Made by a program: the position numbers and the translations under genes
Part shown: positions 42,698-52,752 of the stretch, one piece after another
Layout of the letters: the number at the start of each line of letters is the position of its first letter
How positions within the stretch are numbered: position 1 is the stretch's first letter
Notes under the pieces: model-generated
The model's input: only the letters and a program-made list of their open reading frames with translations
Databases searched by the model: none
What the model was told of the DNA's origin: nothing
NCBI RefSeq assembly: GCF_900100925.1
Contig: NZ_FNKO01000002.1
Span: forward strand, 248,001 to 312,000
DNA length: 64,000 bases
From: Actinopolyspora saharensis
GTDB taxonomy: Bacteria > Actinomycetota > Actinomycetes > Mycobacteriales > Pseudonocardiaceae
Direction: 5' to 3'

Positions 42698-42860
42698 GGT
42701 GCCCCAGCCTAACCCGACGCGCCGGGACGTGTGACGGGCAGCCGAGCACGTGGTGATCGACCCCACCCGTGGCTCCCCCGCTCTTGGTGACCGGCACCTC
42801 CGCCGCGAAACCGCGTGCGGTCGCGGCGAGCTCCGGCTCCGGCGCGCCCGCAGAGCCCGA

Positions 42861-43082
42861 TCAGTACTCGGGGGCCAACTTCCGCCCCGAGTCCGCCTCC
42901 CGCACGGTGATGGCCTCCACCGGACAGGACTCCGCCGCGTCGACGACGTCGTCCGCCGGATCGACCTCGGCGCGCACCGGCTGGGAAACCCCGTCCACCA
43001 GCTCGAAGTACCCCTCCGCTATCGCCGAGCACATGCCCGAGCCGATGCACGTCCCACCGTCGACCTCGATCCGCCAGCTCAT
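42861..43082 (-). CDS. [3Fe-4S]-type ferredoxin, P450 partner
   Basis: A 73-residue acidic ferredoxin. The cluster ligands are CIGSGMC near residues 12-18 and CP near 53 in AESCPVEAI; the C-x5-C spacing with a non-cysteine in the middle is typical of 3Fe-4S ferredoxins that feed actinobacterial cytochromes P450. The ATG has GGAGG 7 bases upstream. It begins 51 bp after the P450 stop on the same strand, so the two form an electron-transfer pair; the ferredoxin reductase must be encoded elsewhere. Confidence 0.95.
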   Translation of the reverse strand: MSWRIEVDGGTCIGSGMCSAIAEGYFELVDGVSQPVRAEVDPADDVVDAAESCPVEAITVREADSGRKLAPEY

Positions 43083-43133
43083 CCGAAAACCTCCAAGTTT
43101 CGCATCCACCGATGTCCCGGGAGAAAACCCCGA

Positions 43134-44342
43134 TCAGCCCGCTTGCCAGGCGACCGGAAGTCGCTGGGGCCCGCGCACCAGCATCCCGCTCTTCCACGAA
43201 ACGTCCTGCTCGGCCACCCCGAGGCGCAGATCCGGCAGCTCGCCCAGCAGGGTGCCGAGCGCCACCTGCAGCTCCATCCGCGCCAGCTGGGCGCCCAGGC
43301 AGTGGTGCGGGCCGTGGCCGAAACCGATGTGCGCGTTGGACTCGCGCGCCAGGTTCAGTTCCTCCGGCCGCTCGAAGACCTCCTCGTCGCGGTTGGCCGA
43401 GGCCAGGCTGGCCAGCACCGGCTCGCCCGCGCGGACCAGCACACCACCCAGCTCCACGTCCTCCAGGGCGTACCTGGGGAAGGCCGCGTTGACGCCGAGC
43501 GGCACGAAGCGCATGAGCTCCTCGACGGCCTCGGGAACCCGTTCCGGGTGGTTCCGCAGCCACTCGAGCTCGGCGGGGTGGGTCAGCAGCACGTAGACGA
43601 AGTTGGGGATCTGGGTGGCCGTGGTCTCGTGCCCCGCGACCAGCAGGCCGACGGCCAGGTCCAGCAGCTCCGTCTCGGAGAGCTTGTCCTGCTCGTCACG
43701 CGCCTGTATGAGTCCGCTCAACAGGTCGTCCTCGGGCCGGGCGCGGCGTTGCTCGACCAACCCGGCCATGTAGGCCCGCATCTGCGCGACGTAGTCCTCG
43801 ATCTGCTGCTCGGAGAGCTTGCTCGTGGACAGGAACGCATCGGACCAGACCCGGAAGTCGTCCCTGTCCTCGTAGGGCACCCCGAGCAGTTCGCAGATCA
43901 CGGTGATCGGGAGCGGGAGGGCGAACTCCTCGACCAGGTCCAGCGGAGCTCCCTTCCGGCGCATCCGCCCGACGAGGTCGTCGGCTATCCGCTGGGCGCG
44001 CGGCCGCAGCTGCTCCACCCTCCGCGCGGTGAACGCCTTGGCCACCAGCTTGCGCAGCCTGGTGTGCTCCGGGGGGTCCATCGTCAGGATCCCCGTGCGC
44101 TGCTGAGTCGGTCGCGCTCTCGGCTCGTCCCGCTCGGCCGCTTCGGCGCGGCTGAAACGCGGATCGGCGAACACGGTTCGCACATCGGAGTACCGCGTGG
44201 CCAGCCACGCGGTCTCCCCGTAGGGCAGACGCACCCTCGACACCGGTTCCTGCTTGCGCAACTCCGCGTAGAACGGGTCCAAGCGCAGTCGGTCGGGGGC
44301 ACTGAACGGGTAGGTTCGCGGCGTCGGGTCGGTCGTGGTCAT
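43134..44342 (-). CDS. cytochrome P450
   Basis: A 402-residue soluble bacterial P450. The I-helix oxygen motif AGHETTA is at about 236-242, the K-helix ExxR (ELMR) at about 275-278, and the heme loop FGHGPHHCLGAQLAR has its proximal cysteine at about 348. It resembles CYP105/CYP107-type macrolide, terpene or xenobiotic hydroxylases; the substrate cannot be deduced. ATG 44342 follows GGGGAG at 6 bases. It is preceded by an 18-bp palindrome and a TetR gene and followed by a ferredoxin, a self-contained regulated cassette inserted between proA and nadD. Confidence 0.95.
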   Translation of the reverse strand: MTTTDPTPRTYPFSAPDRLRLDPFYAELRKQEPVSRVRLPYGETAWLATRYSDVRTVFADPRFSRAEAAERDEPRARPTQQRTGILTMDPPEHTRLRKLVAKAFTARRVEQLRPRAQRIADDLVGRMRRKGAPLDLVEEFALPLPITVICELLGVPYEDRDDFRVWSDAFLSTSKLSEQQIEDYVAQMRAYMAGLVEQRRARPEDDLLSGLIQARDEQDKLSETELLDLAVGLLVAGHETTATQIPNFVYVLLTHPAELEWLRNHPERVPEAVEELMRFVPLGVNAAFPRYALEDVELGGVLVRAGEPVLASLASANRDEEVFERPEELNLARESNAHIGFGHGPHHCLGAQLARMELQVALGTLLGELPDLRLGVAEQDVSWKSGMLVRGPQRLPVAWQAG

Positions 44343-44368
44343 GCTCGGCTCCCCGGACACGAGACGAA

Positions 44369-44386
44369 AGTAAGCAACTGCTTACT
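44369..44386. promoter_or_regulatory. 18-bp perfect palindrome, probable TetR operator
   Basis: AGTAAGCAACTGCTTACT has perfect 8-bp arms around AC. It lies 27 bp upstream of the P450 start and just downstream of TACGAT (about 44394-44399 on the minus strand), a -10 candidate, so a bound repressor would cover the start site. Size and symmetry match TetR-family operators; the TetR gene ends 66 bp upstream. Confidence 0.65.
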
Positions 44387-44451
44387 AGGGTCATCGTAGG
44401 CAGCCGCACCCCGCACGGGCACTCCGCCGAACAGGTGGCGTTCCGCGCGCC

Positions 44452-45108
44452 TCAGTCCTCCCCCAGGTCCTCCTCCGGAGTGGAGGCGCTCTTTTCCAGC
44501 AGGTACGAGACCGCGCGGGTCACGTGCCCGAGGATCACCTCCTCGGAGGCCTCGGCGAGCGGATCCTTGCCCAGCACGGAACGCATCATGCCGATGCCGA
44601 ACAACCAGGCCAGCACCAGATCCGCGCGCAAGTCCGCGTCCGCCGCGTCACTGAGCCGCGCGAGGCGCTCGACGTAGGACCCGCCGAGTTCGTCCCGCAG
44701 CACGCGGGCCGCCCGCTCGTCGCTGAACGAGCGCAGCATGGCCACGATCGTGTGCTCGGCCCCGGAACCGGCCCGCTCGGCGAGGACGTTCTCCAGTATC
44801 CGCCTCGGCAGCTCCGGAGCGGCGACGCTGTCCAGCAGGGCCTCGCTGTTGTGGCTGAGCACCTCGGCGAACAGCTCCTGCTTGGAACCGAAGTAGCGGA
44901 ACAGCAGAGCCTGGTTCACCTCGGCACGGGCGGCGACTTCCCGGACCGTGGTCTGGTCGAAGCCGCGCTCGGCGAACAGCTCGGCGGCCGCCCGCAGCAG
45001 CGCCGTTCTGGTCGCGGCGGGGTCACGCCTGCGCCGTGGCTGCCGGTCCGCGCACAAACCGCCTCCCGAGACCGAGCCGGGGAACCTGGAGCACCGACGG
45101 TAGAGCAT
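44452..45108 (-). CDS. TetR family transcriptional regulator
   Basis: The 218-residue protein has a TetR helix-turn-helix domain at about residues 30-80 (RTALLRAAAELFAERGFDQT and EVNQALLFRYFGSKQELFAEV) and a variable C-terminal ligand domain. It is transcribed toward, and 110 bp ahead of, the P450 gene, with a TetR-like operator in the gap, so it most likely represses the P450-ferredoxin pair in response to a small molecule. The start is uncertain: ATG 45108 is used, but TTG 45057, 17 codons in, has GGAGGCGG just upstream. Read-through from TetR could also occur. Confidence 0.88.
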   Translation of the reverse strand: MLYRRCSRFPGSVSGGGLCADRQPRRRRDPAATRTALLRAAAELFAERGFDQTTVREVAARAEVNQALLFRYFGSKQELFAEVLSHNSEALLDSVAAPELPRRILENVLAERAGSGAEHTIVAMLRSFSDERAARVLRDELGGSYVERLARLSDAADADLRADLVLAWLFGIGMMRSVLGKDPLAEASEEVILGHVTRAVSYLLEKSASTPEEDLGED

Positions 45109-45276
45109 GCGCCCCGGAGATTCACCAGGAACTCACGACGAACTGCCTGCAGCGGCACCGCAGCGGACGCCCCGGCGCCCACGGCGAGCGACCGCAGCGC
45201 ATCCCCCGAGCGGCGTTGGCTCGAGCTGCCGCGCGCCCAACCGGTGGGCAGCGGCCTCCCCGCGGCAACGGCGGGA

Positions 45277-46611
45277 TCAGTTCGCGGGCCGGACCTGCCC
45301 CTCGCCGTGGACCAACCACTTGGTCGTGGTCAGCTCGGGAAGGGCCATGGGCCCACGCGCGTGCAGCTTCTGCGTGGAGATGCCGATCTCGGCGCCCATG
45401 CCGAACTCCCCGCCGTCGGTGAAGGCGGTGGAGGCGTTGACCATCACCGCCGCCGCGTCGACCCGCGCGGTGAACTGCTGGGAGGCACGCAGGTCGTCGG
45501 TGACGATCGCCTCGGTGTGCCCGGAACCGTGCGCGGCGATGTGCTCGACCGCGTCCGGCAGCGAGTCCACGACGGAGGCCGCGATGTCGGCCGAGAGGTA
45601 CTCGGTGTCCCAGTCCTCCTCGGTCGCGGGGACCACGCCCTCGCCGCCCCCGGCCAGCGCCAGGAAGCGCTCGTCGGCGTGCACCGTCACGCCTTCCGCG
45701 CGCAGCGCCTCGACGGCCTCGGGGACGAAGGACTCGGCGATGTCGCGGTGCACCAGCAGGTTCTCGGCCGAGTTGCACACGCCGTAGCGCCGCGTCTTGG
45801 AGTTGAGCAGGACGTCCAGCGCGGTCCGCCGGTCGGCTGCCGCGTCGACGTAGAGGTGGCAGTTGCCCACCCCGGTCTCGATCGCGGGCACGGTGGCCTG
45901 CTCCACCACCGCCGAGATCAGCCCGGCCCCTCCCCGGGGGATCACCACGTCCACCAGCCCGCGCGCGGTGACCAGGTGGTGCACCGAGGACCTGTCGTGG
46001 CAGGGCAGCAGGCGCACCGCGTCCGCGGGCAGCTCGTGCTCGCGCAGCACGTCGGTCAGCACGGACACCAGCGCGGCGTTGGAGCGCTCGGCCGAGGCCG
46101 AACCGCGCAGCAGCACGGCGTTGCCCGACTTCAGCGCCAGCCCGGCCGCGTCCACGGTGACGTTGGGACGGCCCTCGTAGACCATGCCGACCACCCCGAA
46201 CGGAACCCGCACCTGCTGGAGCCGCAGCCCGTTGCCGAGCACGCTGCCGCGCACGACCTCGCCCACCGGATCGGGGAGCTCGGCGACGGTGCGCAGCCCC
46301 TCGGCCATGCCCCGCACTCGTTCCGGGGAAAGGCTCAGCCGGTCGACCAGGCTCGCCTCCGTGCCGGAAGCCCGCGCCGCCTCCACGTCGAGGGCGTTGG
46401 CGGCCAGGATCTCGTCGCAACGATCGCGCAGGGCGTCCGCCAGGGCGTGCAGCAGGGCGTCCTTGGTGTTGCGCGTGGCCAACCCGAGCTCGTTCGCGGC
46501 GCGGCGCGCCCGGCGCGCGTCCTCGCGCACGCGCTCGCGCAGGTCCTGCCCCGTTTCCGGACTCTCCGCCACGGCTACCTGCCCGTCGCCGGATTCGGTG
46601 TCGATGCTCAC
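45277..46611 (-). CDS. proA: gamma-glutamyl phosphate reductase
   Basis: The 444-residue aldehyde-dehydrogenase-superfamily enzyme reduces gamma-glutamyl phosphate to glutamate semialdehyde with NADPH, the second step of proline synthesis. The conserved segments LPFG-type [27 protein letters not shown] and the catalytic cysteine in [14 protein letters not shown] (near residue 277) are present. The N-terminus is about 20 residues longer than the E. coli enzyme. It starts with GTG. It usually follows proB directly; here a helicase gene on the opposite strand separates the two. Confidence 0.96.
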   Translation of the reverse strand: MSIDTESGDGQVAVAESPETGQDLRERVREDARRARRAANELGLATRNTKDALLHALADALRDRCDEILAANALDVEAARASGTEASLVDRLSLSPERVRGMAEGLRTVAELPDPVGEVVRGSVLGNGLRLQQVRVPFGVVGMVYEGRPNVTVDAAGLALKSGNAVLLRGSASAERSNAALVSVLTDVLREHELPADAVRLLPCHDRSSVHHLVTARGLVDVVIPRGGAGLISAVVEQATVPAIETGVGNCHLYVDAAADRRTALDVLLNSKTRRYGVCNSAENLLVHRDIAESFVPEAVEALRAEGVTVHADERFLALAGGGEGVVPATEEDWDTEYLSADIAASVVDSLPDAVEHIAAHGSGHTEAIVTDDLRASQQFTARVDAAAVMVNASTAFTDGGEFGMGAEIGISTQKLHARGPMALPELTTTKWLVHGEGQVRPAN

Positions 46612-46802
46612 ACCGCCAGCTTAGGCGATCCGGGGATCGGCCCACGCGGGTGGTTCCGGCCGGTGACACCCCACGAGCTCCCGCTGCGGACGCCCCGGCG
46701 CCGGCGCGTCTCCCCCGCTCCGGCGGGGCCGTCCGCGCCGGAGCACCGCGGAGGAACCGGACCGGTTACCTCGCGCCGAACGGCCTGCGCAAGAATCGGC
46801 GC

Positions 46803-48917
46803 GTGGACGAACAGGCTCTTCGCGAGATAGCCGAGCAGCACCTGCGCGCGCTGGCGGGACCCGACGCCGAACTACGCGAGGACCAGTGGAGCGCCATCCG
46901 CGCCCTGGTGCTGGACCGGCGACGGGCCCTGGTCGTGCAGCGCACCGGCTGGGGGAAGTCGGCGGTGTACTTCGTGGCCACCGCCCTGCTGCGCGAGCTC
47001 GGGGAAGGGCCCACGGTCATCGTCTCCCCGCTGCTGGCCCTGATGCGCAACCAGGTCGACGCGGCGGCGCAGGCCGGCGTGCACGCCGTCACGATCAACT
47101 CCGCCAACCCGGAGGAGTGGGCGTCCGTCGAGGAGGAGGTCGCCATCGGCGCGGTGGACGTGCTGCTGGTCAGCCCGGAGCGGTTGAACAACCCGGAGTT
47201 CAGGGACAACGTGCTTCCCGAGCTGACCCGCAACACCGGGCTGCTCGTCGTCGACGAGGCCCACTGCATCTCCGACTGGGGGCACGACTTCCGCCCCGAC
47301 TACCGCAGGCTGCGCACCCTGCTCACCGAGCTGCCCGAAGGCGTGCCCGTGCTCGCCACCACGGCCACCGCCAACGACCGCGTGGTCCACGACGTGTCGG
47401 AGCAGCTGGGCGTGACCGACCAGTCCGACGGCGCCGACCGCCCGCTGGTGCTGCGCGGCACCCTCGACCGGGAGAGCCTCCGGCTCGGGGTGCTGCGGCT
47501 GCCCGAGCCCCGGCAGCGCCTGGCCTGGCTGGCGGAGAACCTCGATCGGCTGCCCGGTTCGGGCATCATCTACGCGCTGACGGTCGCCAGCGCCGAGGAG
47601 ACCGCCGACTTCCTCCGCGAGCACGGCTTCGAGGTGAGCTCCTACTCCGGCCGGACCGGTGCGGCCGAGCGCGGCGCGGCCGAACAGGCGCTGCTGAACA
47701 ACGAGGTCAAGGCCCTGGTGGCCACCTCTGCCCTGGGGATGGGCTTCGACAAGTCCGACCTCGGGTTCGTCGTGCACCTGGGTGCCCCCGCCTCCCCGAT
47801 CGCCTACTACCAGCAGATCGGCCGCGCGGGGCGCGGCGTGGAACGCGCCGAGGTGCTGTTGCTGCCCGGCCAGGAGGACCAGCGGATCTGGGACTACTTC
47901 ACCTCGCTGACCTTCCCGCCCGAGGCGACCGTGCGCGCGGTGCTGAACACGCTCGACCAGGCGGACCGCCCGCTGTCCACCGCCGCGCTGGAGCCCCACG
48001 TCGAGCTGAGCCGCTCCCGGCTGGAGATGGTGCTCAAGGTGCTCGACGTGGACGGGGCCGTGCAGCGGGTCAAGGGCGGCTGGACCAGCACGGGCAACCA
48101 GTGGTCCTACGAGGCCGAGCGCTACGAGCGGATCGCCGAGCAGCGCCGCGCCGAGCAGCGGGCCATGCTCCAGTACCTGGAGACCACGCAGTGCCGCATG
48201 GAGTTCCTGCGCACCGAGCTCGACGACCCGCACGCGGCTCCGTGCGGGCGGTGCGACAACTGCACCGGCACCAGGCTCTCCGAGCAGGTCTCCGCGGAAT
48301 CCGTCGAGCAGGCGCAGCACCACCTCGACCGGGCGGGAACGCCGCTGACCCCCCGCAAGATGTGGCCGAGCGGGATGCAGTCCGTCGGCATCGAGATCAC
48401 GGGCAGGATCCCCGCGGACGAGCAGCACGAACAAGGTCGCGCTCTCGGCAAGCTGACCGACATCGCCTGGGGGAGCAGACTGCGCGAGCTGTTCGCCGCG
48501 GACGCGGCGGACGGGCAGGTCCCCGAGGACCTCGTGCAGGCCTGCGTGCGCGTGCTGGCCGAATGGGACTGGGCGCAGCGGCCGGTCGCCGTCCTGGGAG
48601 TCGGTTCCCTGAGCAGGCCGCAGCTGGTCGGCAGCCTGGCCGAGCGGATCGCCGCCATCGGAAGACTGCCGCTGCTCGGCCAGGTGGCCCCCGATCCGGC
48701 CCGGCGGGTCTCGGCGAGCCCGAACAGCGCACGGAGGTTGGCCGGCCTGTGGAACAGGTTCGAGCTGCCCGCCGGGAGCTCACCGACCGAGCTCGGCGGC
48801 CCGGTGCTGCTCGTGGACGACTACACCGACACCGGGTGGACCCTCGCCGTCGTGGCGAGGCTGCTGCGCAGGGCCGGGGCTCCGAGCGTCCTCCCGTTGA
48901 CCCTGGGAACCACCTGA
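46803..48917 (+). CDS. recQ: RecQ-type ATP-dependent DNA helicase with phosphoribosyltransferase-like C-domain
   Basis: The 704-residue protein contains a superfamily 2 helicase core: Walker A TGWGKS near residue 50, DEAH at 151-154 in VVDEAHCISDWGHDFRPDY, and motif VI QQIGRAGRG. A RecQ zinc domain follows (one Cys near 463, then CGRCDNC near 482). From about 560 to the end there is a domain ending in VLLVDDYTDTGWTLAVVA, the PRPP-loop motif of phosphoribosyltransferases (about 669). RecQ unwinds recombination intermediates. The PRTase-like tail takes the place of the usual HRDC domain. GTG 46803 is the first codon of the conserved region. It lies between proB and proA, read opposite to both. 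Confidence 0.9.
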   Translation: MDEQALREIAEQHLRALAGPDAELREDQWSAIRALVLDRRRALVVQRTGWGKSAVYFVATALLRELGEGPTVIVSPLLALMRNQVDAAAQAGVHAVTINSANPEEWASVEEEVAIGAVDVLLVSPERLNNPEFRDNVLPELTRNTGLLVVDEAHCISDWGHDFRPDYRRLRTLLTELPEGVPVLATTATANDRVVHDVSEQLGVTDQSDGADRPLVLRGTLDRESLRLGVLRLPEPRQRLAWLAENLDRLPGSGIIYALTVASAEETADFLREHGFEVSSYSGRTGAAERGAAEQALLNNEVKALVATSALGMGFDKSDLGFVVHLGAPASPIAYYQQIGRAGRGVERAEVLLLPGQEDQRIWDYFTSLTFPPEATVRAVLNTLDQADRPLSTAALEPHVELSRSRLEMVLKVLDVDGAVQRVKGGWTSTGNQWSYEAERYERIAEQRRAEQRAMLQYLETTQCRMEFLRTELDDPHAAPCGRCDNCTGTRLSEQVSAESVEQAQHHLDRAGTPLTPRKMWPSGMQSVGIEITGRIPADEQHEQGRALGKLTDIAWGSRLRELFAADAADGQVPEDLVQACVRVLAEWDWAQRPVAVLGVGSLSRPQLVGSLAERIAAIGRLPLLGQVAPDPARRVSASPNSARRLAGLWNRFELPAGSSPTELGGPVLLVDDYTDTGWTLAVVARLLRRAGAPSVLPLTLGTT

Positions 48918-49009
48918 TGGTGCTTCGCCAGTACGTTCATCCGTTGTCCCGGAAGGGCTCCGTCCACCCCGAGTGCTCTGAGCCTGCGCTCTCATGGCCA
49001 CGACCGGAG

Positions 49010-49106
49010 ACGTCGTGCAGGCCGCTACCCGATCGGGGCACCCGCTCACGAGCCCACGAGGGGTCCTGCCACGGAACCCACCAAGCAAACCAAGCCGCGC
49101 ACTCTC
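49010..49106 (-). repeat. dispersed structured repeat, copy C (inverted)
   Basis: On the minus strand this reads GAGAGTGCGCGGCTTGGT, then GAGCGGGTGCCCCGATCGGG, TAGCGGCCTGCACGACGTC. It aligns along its whole length with copy A at 11361-11466, with scattered substitutions and a few indels; ends and core are best conserved. It sits between the convergent recQ and proB genes, directly at the proB stop. Confidence 0.65.
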
Positions 49107-50243
49107 TCAGTGCGTCGGTGCGAGATCGTCGGCATGCACCACCTCGCGGCGCTGCTCGACCGGGAGCTCGTGGCTGGAGCGCCCGATCAGGTCCGGAAGC
49201 TCGGCGGCGTCGTAGGCCACCACTCCCCTGGCCACAGCACGACCGGATGGGCCCACGAGCTCGACCACGTCCCCACCGGCGAAAGCGCCCTCCACCCCGG
49301 TGATCCCGGCAGCGAGCAGCGAGCGGCGCCGGCTGATCACCGCCGAAACCGCCCCTTCGTCGAGGTGCAGCCTGCCGCTGGCCCCCGCGGCGTGGGCCAG
49401 CCAGAACCTCCGGGCCGACAGCCGGGGTCCCGTCGTCGCGAAGACTGTCCCCACGTCGGCGTCCCCCAACGCGGAGTCCGCCAGATCGGCCGAGGTCAGC
49501 AGCACGGGAACCCCCGCGGAGCAGGCCACCCGCGCGGCCTGGACCTTGGAGGCCATCCCACCGGTCCCGAGCCCGGACGAGCCCGCACCGCCAACGGCGA
49601 CCTCCTCGAGGTCCTCGGCGGAGGAAACCTCCCGCACCGCGCTGGCCCGCCCGTCACGCGGATCACCGTCGTAGAGCGCGTCCACGTCCGACAGGAGCAC
49701 CAGCGCGTCGGCACCGACCAGGTGCGCCGCCAAAGCGGCCAGCCGGTCGTTGTCCCCGAAGCGGATCTCCGCGGTGGCGACCGTGTCGTTCTCGTTGACC
49801 ACGGGAATCGCGCCGAGGTTCAGCAACCGCTGCAGGGTCCGGTGGGCGTTGCGGTAGTGCGACCTGCGGACGACGTCGTCGGCGGTCAGCAGCACCTGAC
49901 CGACGGTGAGGCCGAAGCGGGCGAAGGTGGCCGCGTAGGCGTGGGCCAACGCCTGCTGCCCCACGCTGGCCGCGGCCTGCTGCGTGGCCAGGTCCACGGG
50001 ACGCCTCTCCAGCCCCAGCGGAGCGATGCCCGCCGCTATGGCACCGGAGGAAACCAGCACCACCTGGCTGCCCGCAGCCACGCGTCGCGCCAGCGTCGCC
50101 ACCAACGCGGTCAACCGTTCCTCGTTCAGCCCGCCCTCGGCCGTGGTCAACGAGGACGAGCCGACCTTGACCACCACGCGGCGTGCGGTCGAGACGGCAC
50201 GCCGGGTGGGTGATTCCGCGGAGGTCGCGACACCGGAACTCAT
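49107..50243 (-). CDS. proB: glutamate 5-kinase
   Basis: A 378-residue kinase that phosphorylates glutamate in the first step of proline synthesis. The amino-acid kinase domain shows [10 protein letters not shown] near residue 24, [23 protein letters not shown] and [16 protein letters not shown] domain occupies about 285-378. The ATG overlaps the obg stop by 4 bp (ATGA), giving coupling. The stop codon abuts the dispersed repeat copy C. Confidence 0.96.
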   Translation of the reverse strand: MSSGVATSAESPTRRAVSTARRVVVKVGSSSLTTAEGGLNEERLTALVATLARRVAAGSQVVLVSSGAIAAGIAPLGLERRPVDLATQQAAASVGQQALAHAYAATFARFGLTVGQVLLTADDVVRRSHYRNAHRTLQRLLNLGAIPVVNENDTVATAEIRFGDNDRLAALAAHLVGADALVLLSDVDALYDGDPRDGRASAVREVSSAEDLEEVAVGGAGSSGLGTGGMASKVQAARVACSAGVPVLLTSADLADSALGDADVGTVFATTGPRLSARRFWLAHAAGASGRLHLDEGAVSAVISRRRSLLAAGITGVEGAFAGGDVVELVGPSGRAVARGVVAYDAAELPDLIGRSSHELPVEQRREVVHADDLAPTH

Positions 50244-51760
50244 CGCAGTTCGTCCTCGTCCTCGTCCGCTTCCGCCTCGGAGATCTCGACGGGCTCCGCG
50301 GCGCCCTCCTCGGCCGCGGGAAAGCCCGCGGCGTCGGTGGTCCCCGTGCGGCGGGCCCGTTTCGCCGCCTTGCGCTCCTCCGGAGAAGCTCGCCCCCGTC
50401 CGGACACGCCCGCACCACCGGTGGCGGCGTTGCCCTCGGGGGTGGTGGGCTCCCACTCGAAGGACACCGAGCCGATCGTGACCTGGCTTCCGGGCTGAGC
50501 CCCCTGCCGGGCCAGCTCGTCCTCCACGCCGAGCTTGGCCAACCGGTCGGCCAGGTAGCTGACGGCCTCCTCGTTGTCGAAGCTGGTCTGCCGCACCCAC
50601 CGTTCCGGCTTCTCGCCGCGCACCACGTAGCCGTCCGCGACCTCGGGGTCCGATTCGACGGTGAATCCGCTCTCGTCGACCGGTTTGGGGCGCACCGTCA
50701 CCCGCCTCGGCTCCGGGGCCGGTAGCTGCGCACGGAAGTTCTCGACCTGCTCAGCCAGCGCGAAGCGCAGCTCCCGCAGCCCGTCGTGCGTGGCCGTGGA
50801 GATCTCGAACACCGGCCACCCGCGCTCGCGCACCCCCTCGTGGACCAGGTCCGCCATGGCGCGCGCGTCGGGGATGTCCATCTTGTTCAGCACGATCAGG
50901 CGCGGCCGCTCGTTCAGGTCGACGGCCCCGTGCTCCTCGCTCAGCGCCGGGGTGTACTCGGCGAGTTCGTGCTCCAGGGCGTCGATGTCGGACAGCGGGT
51001 CCCGCTCCGGTTCGAAGGTGGCGCAGTCCACCACGTGGACGAGCACGGCACACCGCTCGACGTGCCTGAGGAACTCGAGACCGAGCCCACGGCCCTGGCT
51101 AGCCCCGGGAATCAGGCCGGGAACGTCGGCCACCGTGAAGACCTTGTCATCGGCCGTGACCACCCCCAGGTTCGGAGCCAGCGTGGTGAACGGGTACTCG
51201 GCGACCCGGGGACGCGCCGCGGAGAGCACCGAGACCAGCGAGGACTTGCCCGCGGAGGGGAAGCCCACCAGCCCCACGTCGGCGACCGACTTCATCTCGA
51301 GGACGAAGTCGCCGGACTCACCCGGCTCGCCCAGCAGGGCGAACCCGGGGGCCTTCCTGCTCCTCGAGGCCAACGCGGCGTTGCCCAGACCGCCGTTGCC
51401 TCCCCTGGCGAGGACGAGCCTGGTTCCCTCGCCCACCAGATCGGCGATCACTTCGCCTTCCGAGTCGGAGACGACGGTTCCCTCGGGGACCAGCAGTTCG
51501 AGGTCCGCGCCGGAGGCTCCGTTGCGCATGCTGCCCTGCCCCTGCTTGCCCCGCTCGGCGGTGACGTGGGGGCGGTAGTGGTAGTCCAGCAGCGTGTGCA
51601 CGCCGGGGTCCACCACCAGCGTCACGTCACCGCCCTTGCCCCCGTTGCCACCGTCGGGGCCCCCGTAAGGCTTGAATTTCTCCCGGTGTATCGAGGCGCA
51701 ACCATTACCTCCGTCGCCTGCGGCGACATGAATCGTCACGCGATCGACGAAGCGCGACAC
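50240..51760 (-). CDS. obg: GTPase Obg (CgtA)
   Basis: The 506-residue protein has the glycine-rich Obg fold (1-160: [20 protein letters not shown] and further Gly-rich turns), a GTPase domain with G1 GFPSAGKSS near 168 and NKMDIPDA, and the actinobacterial C-terminal OCT domain ([17 protein letters not shown]). An acidic/basic low-complexity tail ends [10 protein letters not shown]. Obg acts in 50S assembly and in growth and stress control. GTG 51760 is preceded by GGAGG. It lies in rplU-rpmA-obg-proB, the standard ribosome-linked cluster. Confidence 0.97.
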   Translation of the reverse strand: MSRFVDRVTIHVAAGDGGNGCASIHREKFKPYGGPDGGNGGKGGDVTLVVDPGVHTLLDYHYRPHVTAERGKQGQGSMRNGASGADLELLVPEGTVVSDSEGEVIADLVGEGTRLVLARGGNGGLGNAALASRSRKAPGFALLGEPGESGDFVLEMKSVADVGLVGFPSAGKSSLVSVLSAARPRVAEYPFTTLAPNLGVVTADDKVFTVADVPGLIPGASQGRGLGLEFLRHVERCAVLVHVVDCATFEPERDPLSDIDALEHELAEYTPALSEEHGAVDLNERPRLIVLNKMDIPDARAMADLVHEGVRERGWPVFEISTATHDGLRELRFALAEQVENFRAQLPAPEPRRVTVRPKPVDESGFTVESDPEVADGYVVRGEKPERWVRQTSFDNEEAVSYLADRLAKLGVEDELARQGAQPGSQVTIGSVSFEWEPTTPEGNAATGGAGVSGRGRASPEERKAAKRARRTGTTDAAGFPAAEEGAAEPVEISEAEADEDEDELR

Positions 51761-51858
51761 GGGAACCTCCAAGGCGGGGGTGGAAATCAAACGAGGGGCG
51801 GCGCCGGTTCGCGACCGGCCCGCCCCTCGCGGAAAACACGGATGTGCCGGAAGCCGGT

Positions 51859-52116
51859 TCAGGCCTCGCTCGGCACCACGTTGATGAACTTGCGGCCGCG
51901 CTTGCGGGCGTACTCCACCGAACCGGCGGACAGGGCGAACAGCGTGTCGTCACCGCCACGCCCCACGTTGCCTCCGGGGTGGTACTTGGTACCGCGCTGC
52001 CGCACCAGGATCTCGCCAGCGTTCACGCGCTGGCCGCCGAAACGCTTGAGTCCCAGGAACTTGGGATTCGAGTCACGGCCGTTCCGAGAGTTGGACGCGC
52101 CCTTCTTAGTTGACAT
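51859..52116 (-). CDS. rpmA: 50S ribosomal protein bL27
   Basis: The 85-residue product begins [20 protein letters not shown] and contains [21 protein letters not shown], diagnostic of bL27, whose N-terminus reaches the peptidyl transferase centre. It follows rplU by 14 bp and precedes obg by about 98 bp on the same strand. The ATG is the natural start; the lysine-rich head is uncleaved, unlike the Firmicutes form. Confidence 0.98.
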   Translation of the reverse strand: MSTKKGASNSRNGRDSNPKFLGLKRFGGQRVNAGEILVRQRGTKYHPGGNVGRGGDDTLFALSAGSVEYARKRGRKFINVVPSEA

Positions 52117-52130
52117 GTCTTCTCACGCCC

Positions 52131-52439
52131 TCACTTGGTGATGCCGGTGACCTCGACGCGGGTCAGCTGCTGCCGATGCCCCTGCCGCTTGTGATATCCG
52201 GTCTTGTTCTTGAACTTGTGGATGTGGATCTTGGGACCTTTGGTCTGCTCGACCAGCTTACCGGTCACCGAGACCTTCTTGAGCGCGTCGGCGTCGGCGG
52301 TGACTTCGGAGCCGTCGACGACCATCAGCGCCGGGAAGGTGATCTCGGAACCCGGTTCGCCCTCGAGCTTCTCGACCTCGACGACGTCCCCGACGGCGAC
52401 CTTGTGTTGTTTGCCGCCGGTCTTGACGATCGCGTACAT
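52131..52439 (-). CDS. rplU: 50S ribosomal protein bL21
   Basis: The 102-residue protein opens [20 protein letters not shown] and contains [21 protein letters not shown], the bL21 signature. It binds 23S rRNA in the 50S subunit. It is first in the rplU-rpmA-obg-proB unit. A TATGAT element about 210 bp upstream suggests a long leader, possibly regulatory. Confidence 0.98.
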   Translation of the reverse strand: MYAIVKTGGKQHKVAVGDVVEVEKLEGEPGSEITFPALMVVDGSEVTADADALKKVSVTGKLVEQTKGPKIHIHKFKNKTGYHKRQGHRQQLTRVEVTGITK

Positions 52440-52752
52440 GAGTCGGAAGTCTCCTGCTGCTCGGTTTCGCTAGTTCACCAGTCTGCGACGTACGCACATC
52501 CCCACTTGCAAGGGGGATTCCCAGTACGCCGACCAGGCGGCGCCACAGTGGGTTCCTGCCTCCGCGACGACAGCCGACCTTACCGGGCGGACCTCGCCTG
52601 ACAGGCGTCGAACCCCCTCCGCCCGTCCGGCGGCGAGAAATTCCACACCATCATACAGTGCTCTGCACAGCGCATCTCGCCCAGGGGTCGTCCGAAGGCA
52701 CCGTGCGTTCGAAGAGAACGACGATCCCGCGCGAGGCCGCTCGCAACCCACG
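52440..52752 (-). other. rplU leader/promoter region
   Basis: 313 bp with no gene. On the minus strand TATGAT (52650-52655) is a consensus -10 box; no clear -35. The resulting leader of about 200 nt contains small hairpins such as CGCCT-GAC-AGGCG. GTGC-AGA-GCAC lies just upstream of the -10. Such a leader could carry bL21 autoregulation; no described leader motif was recognised. Confidence 0.45.
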
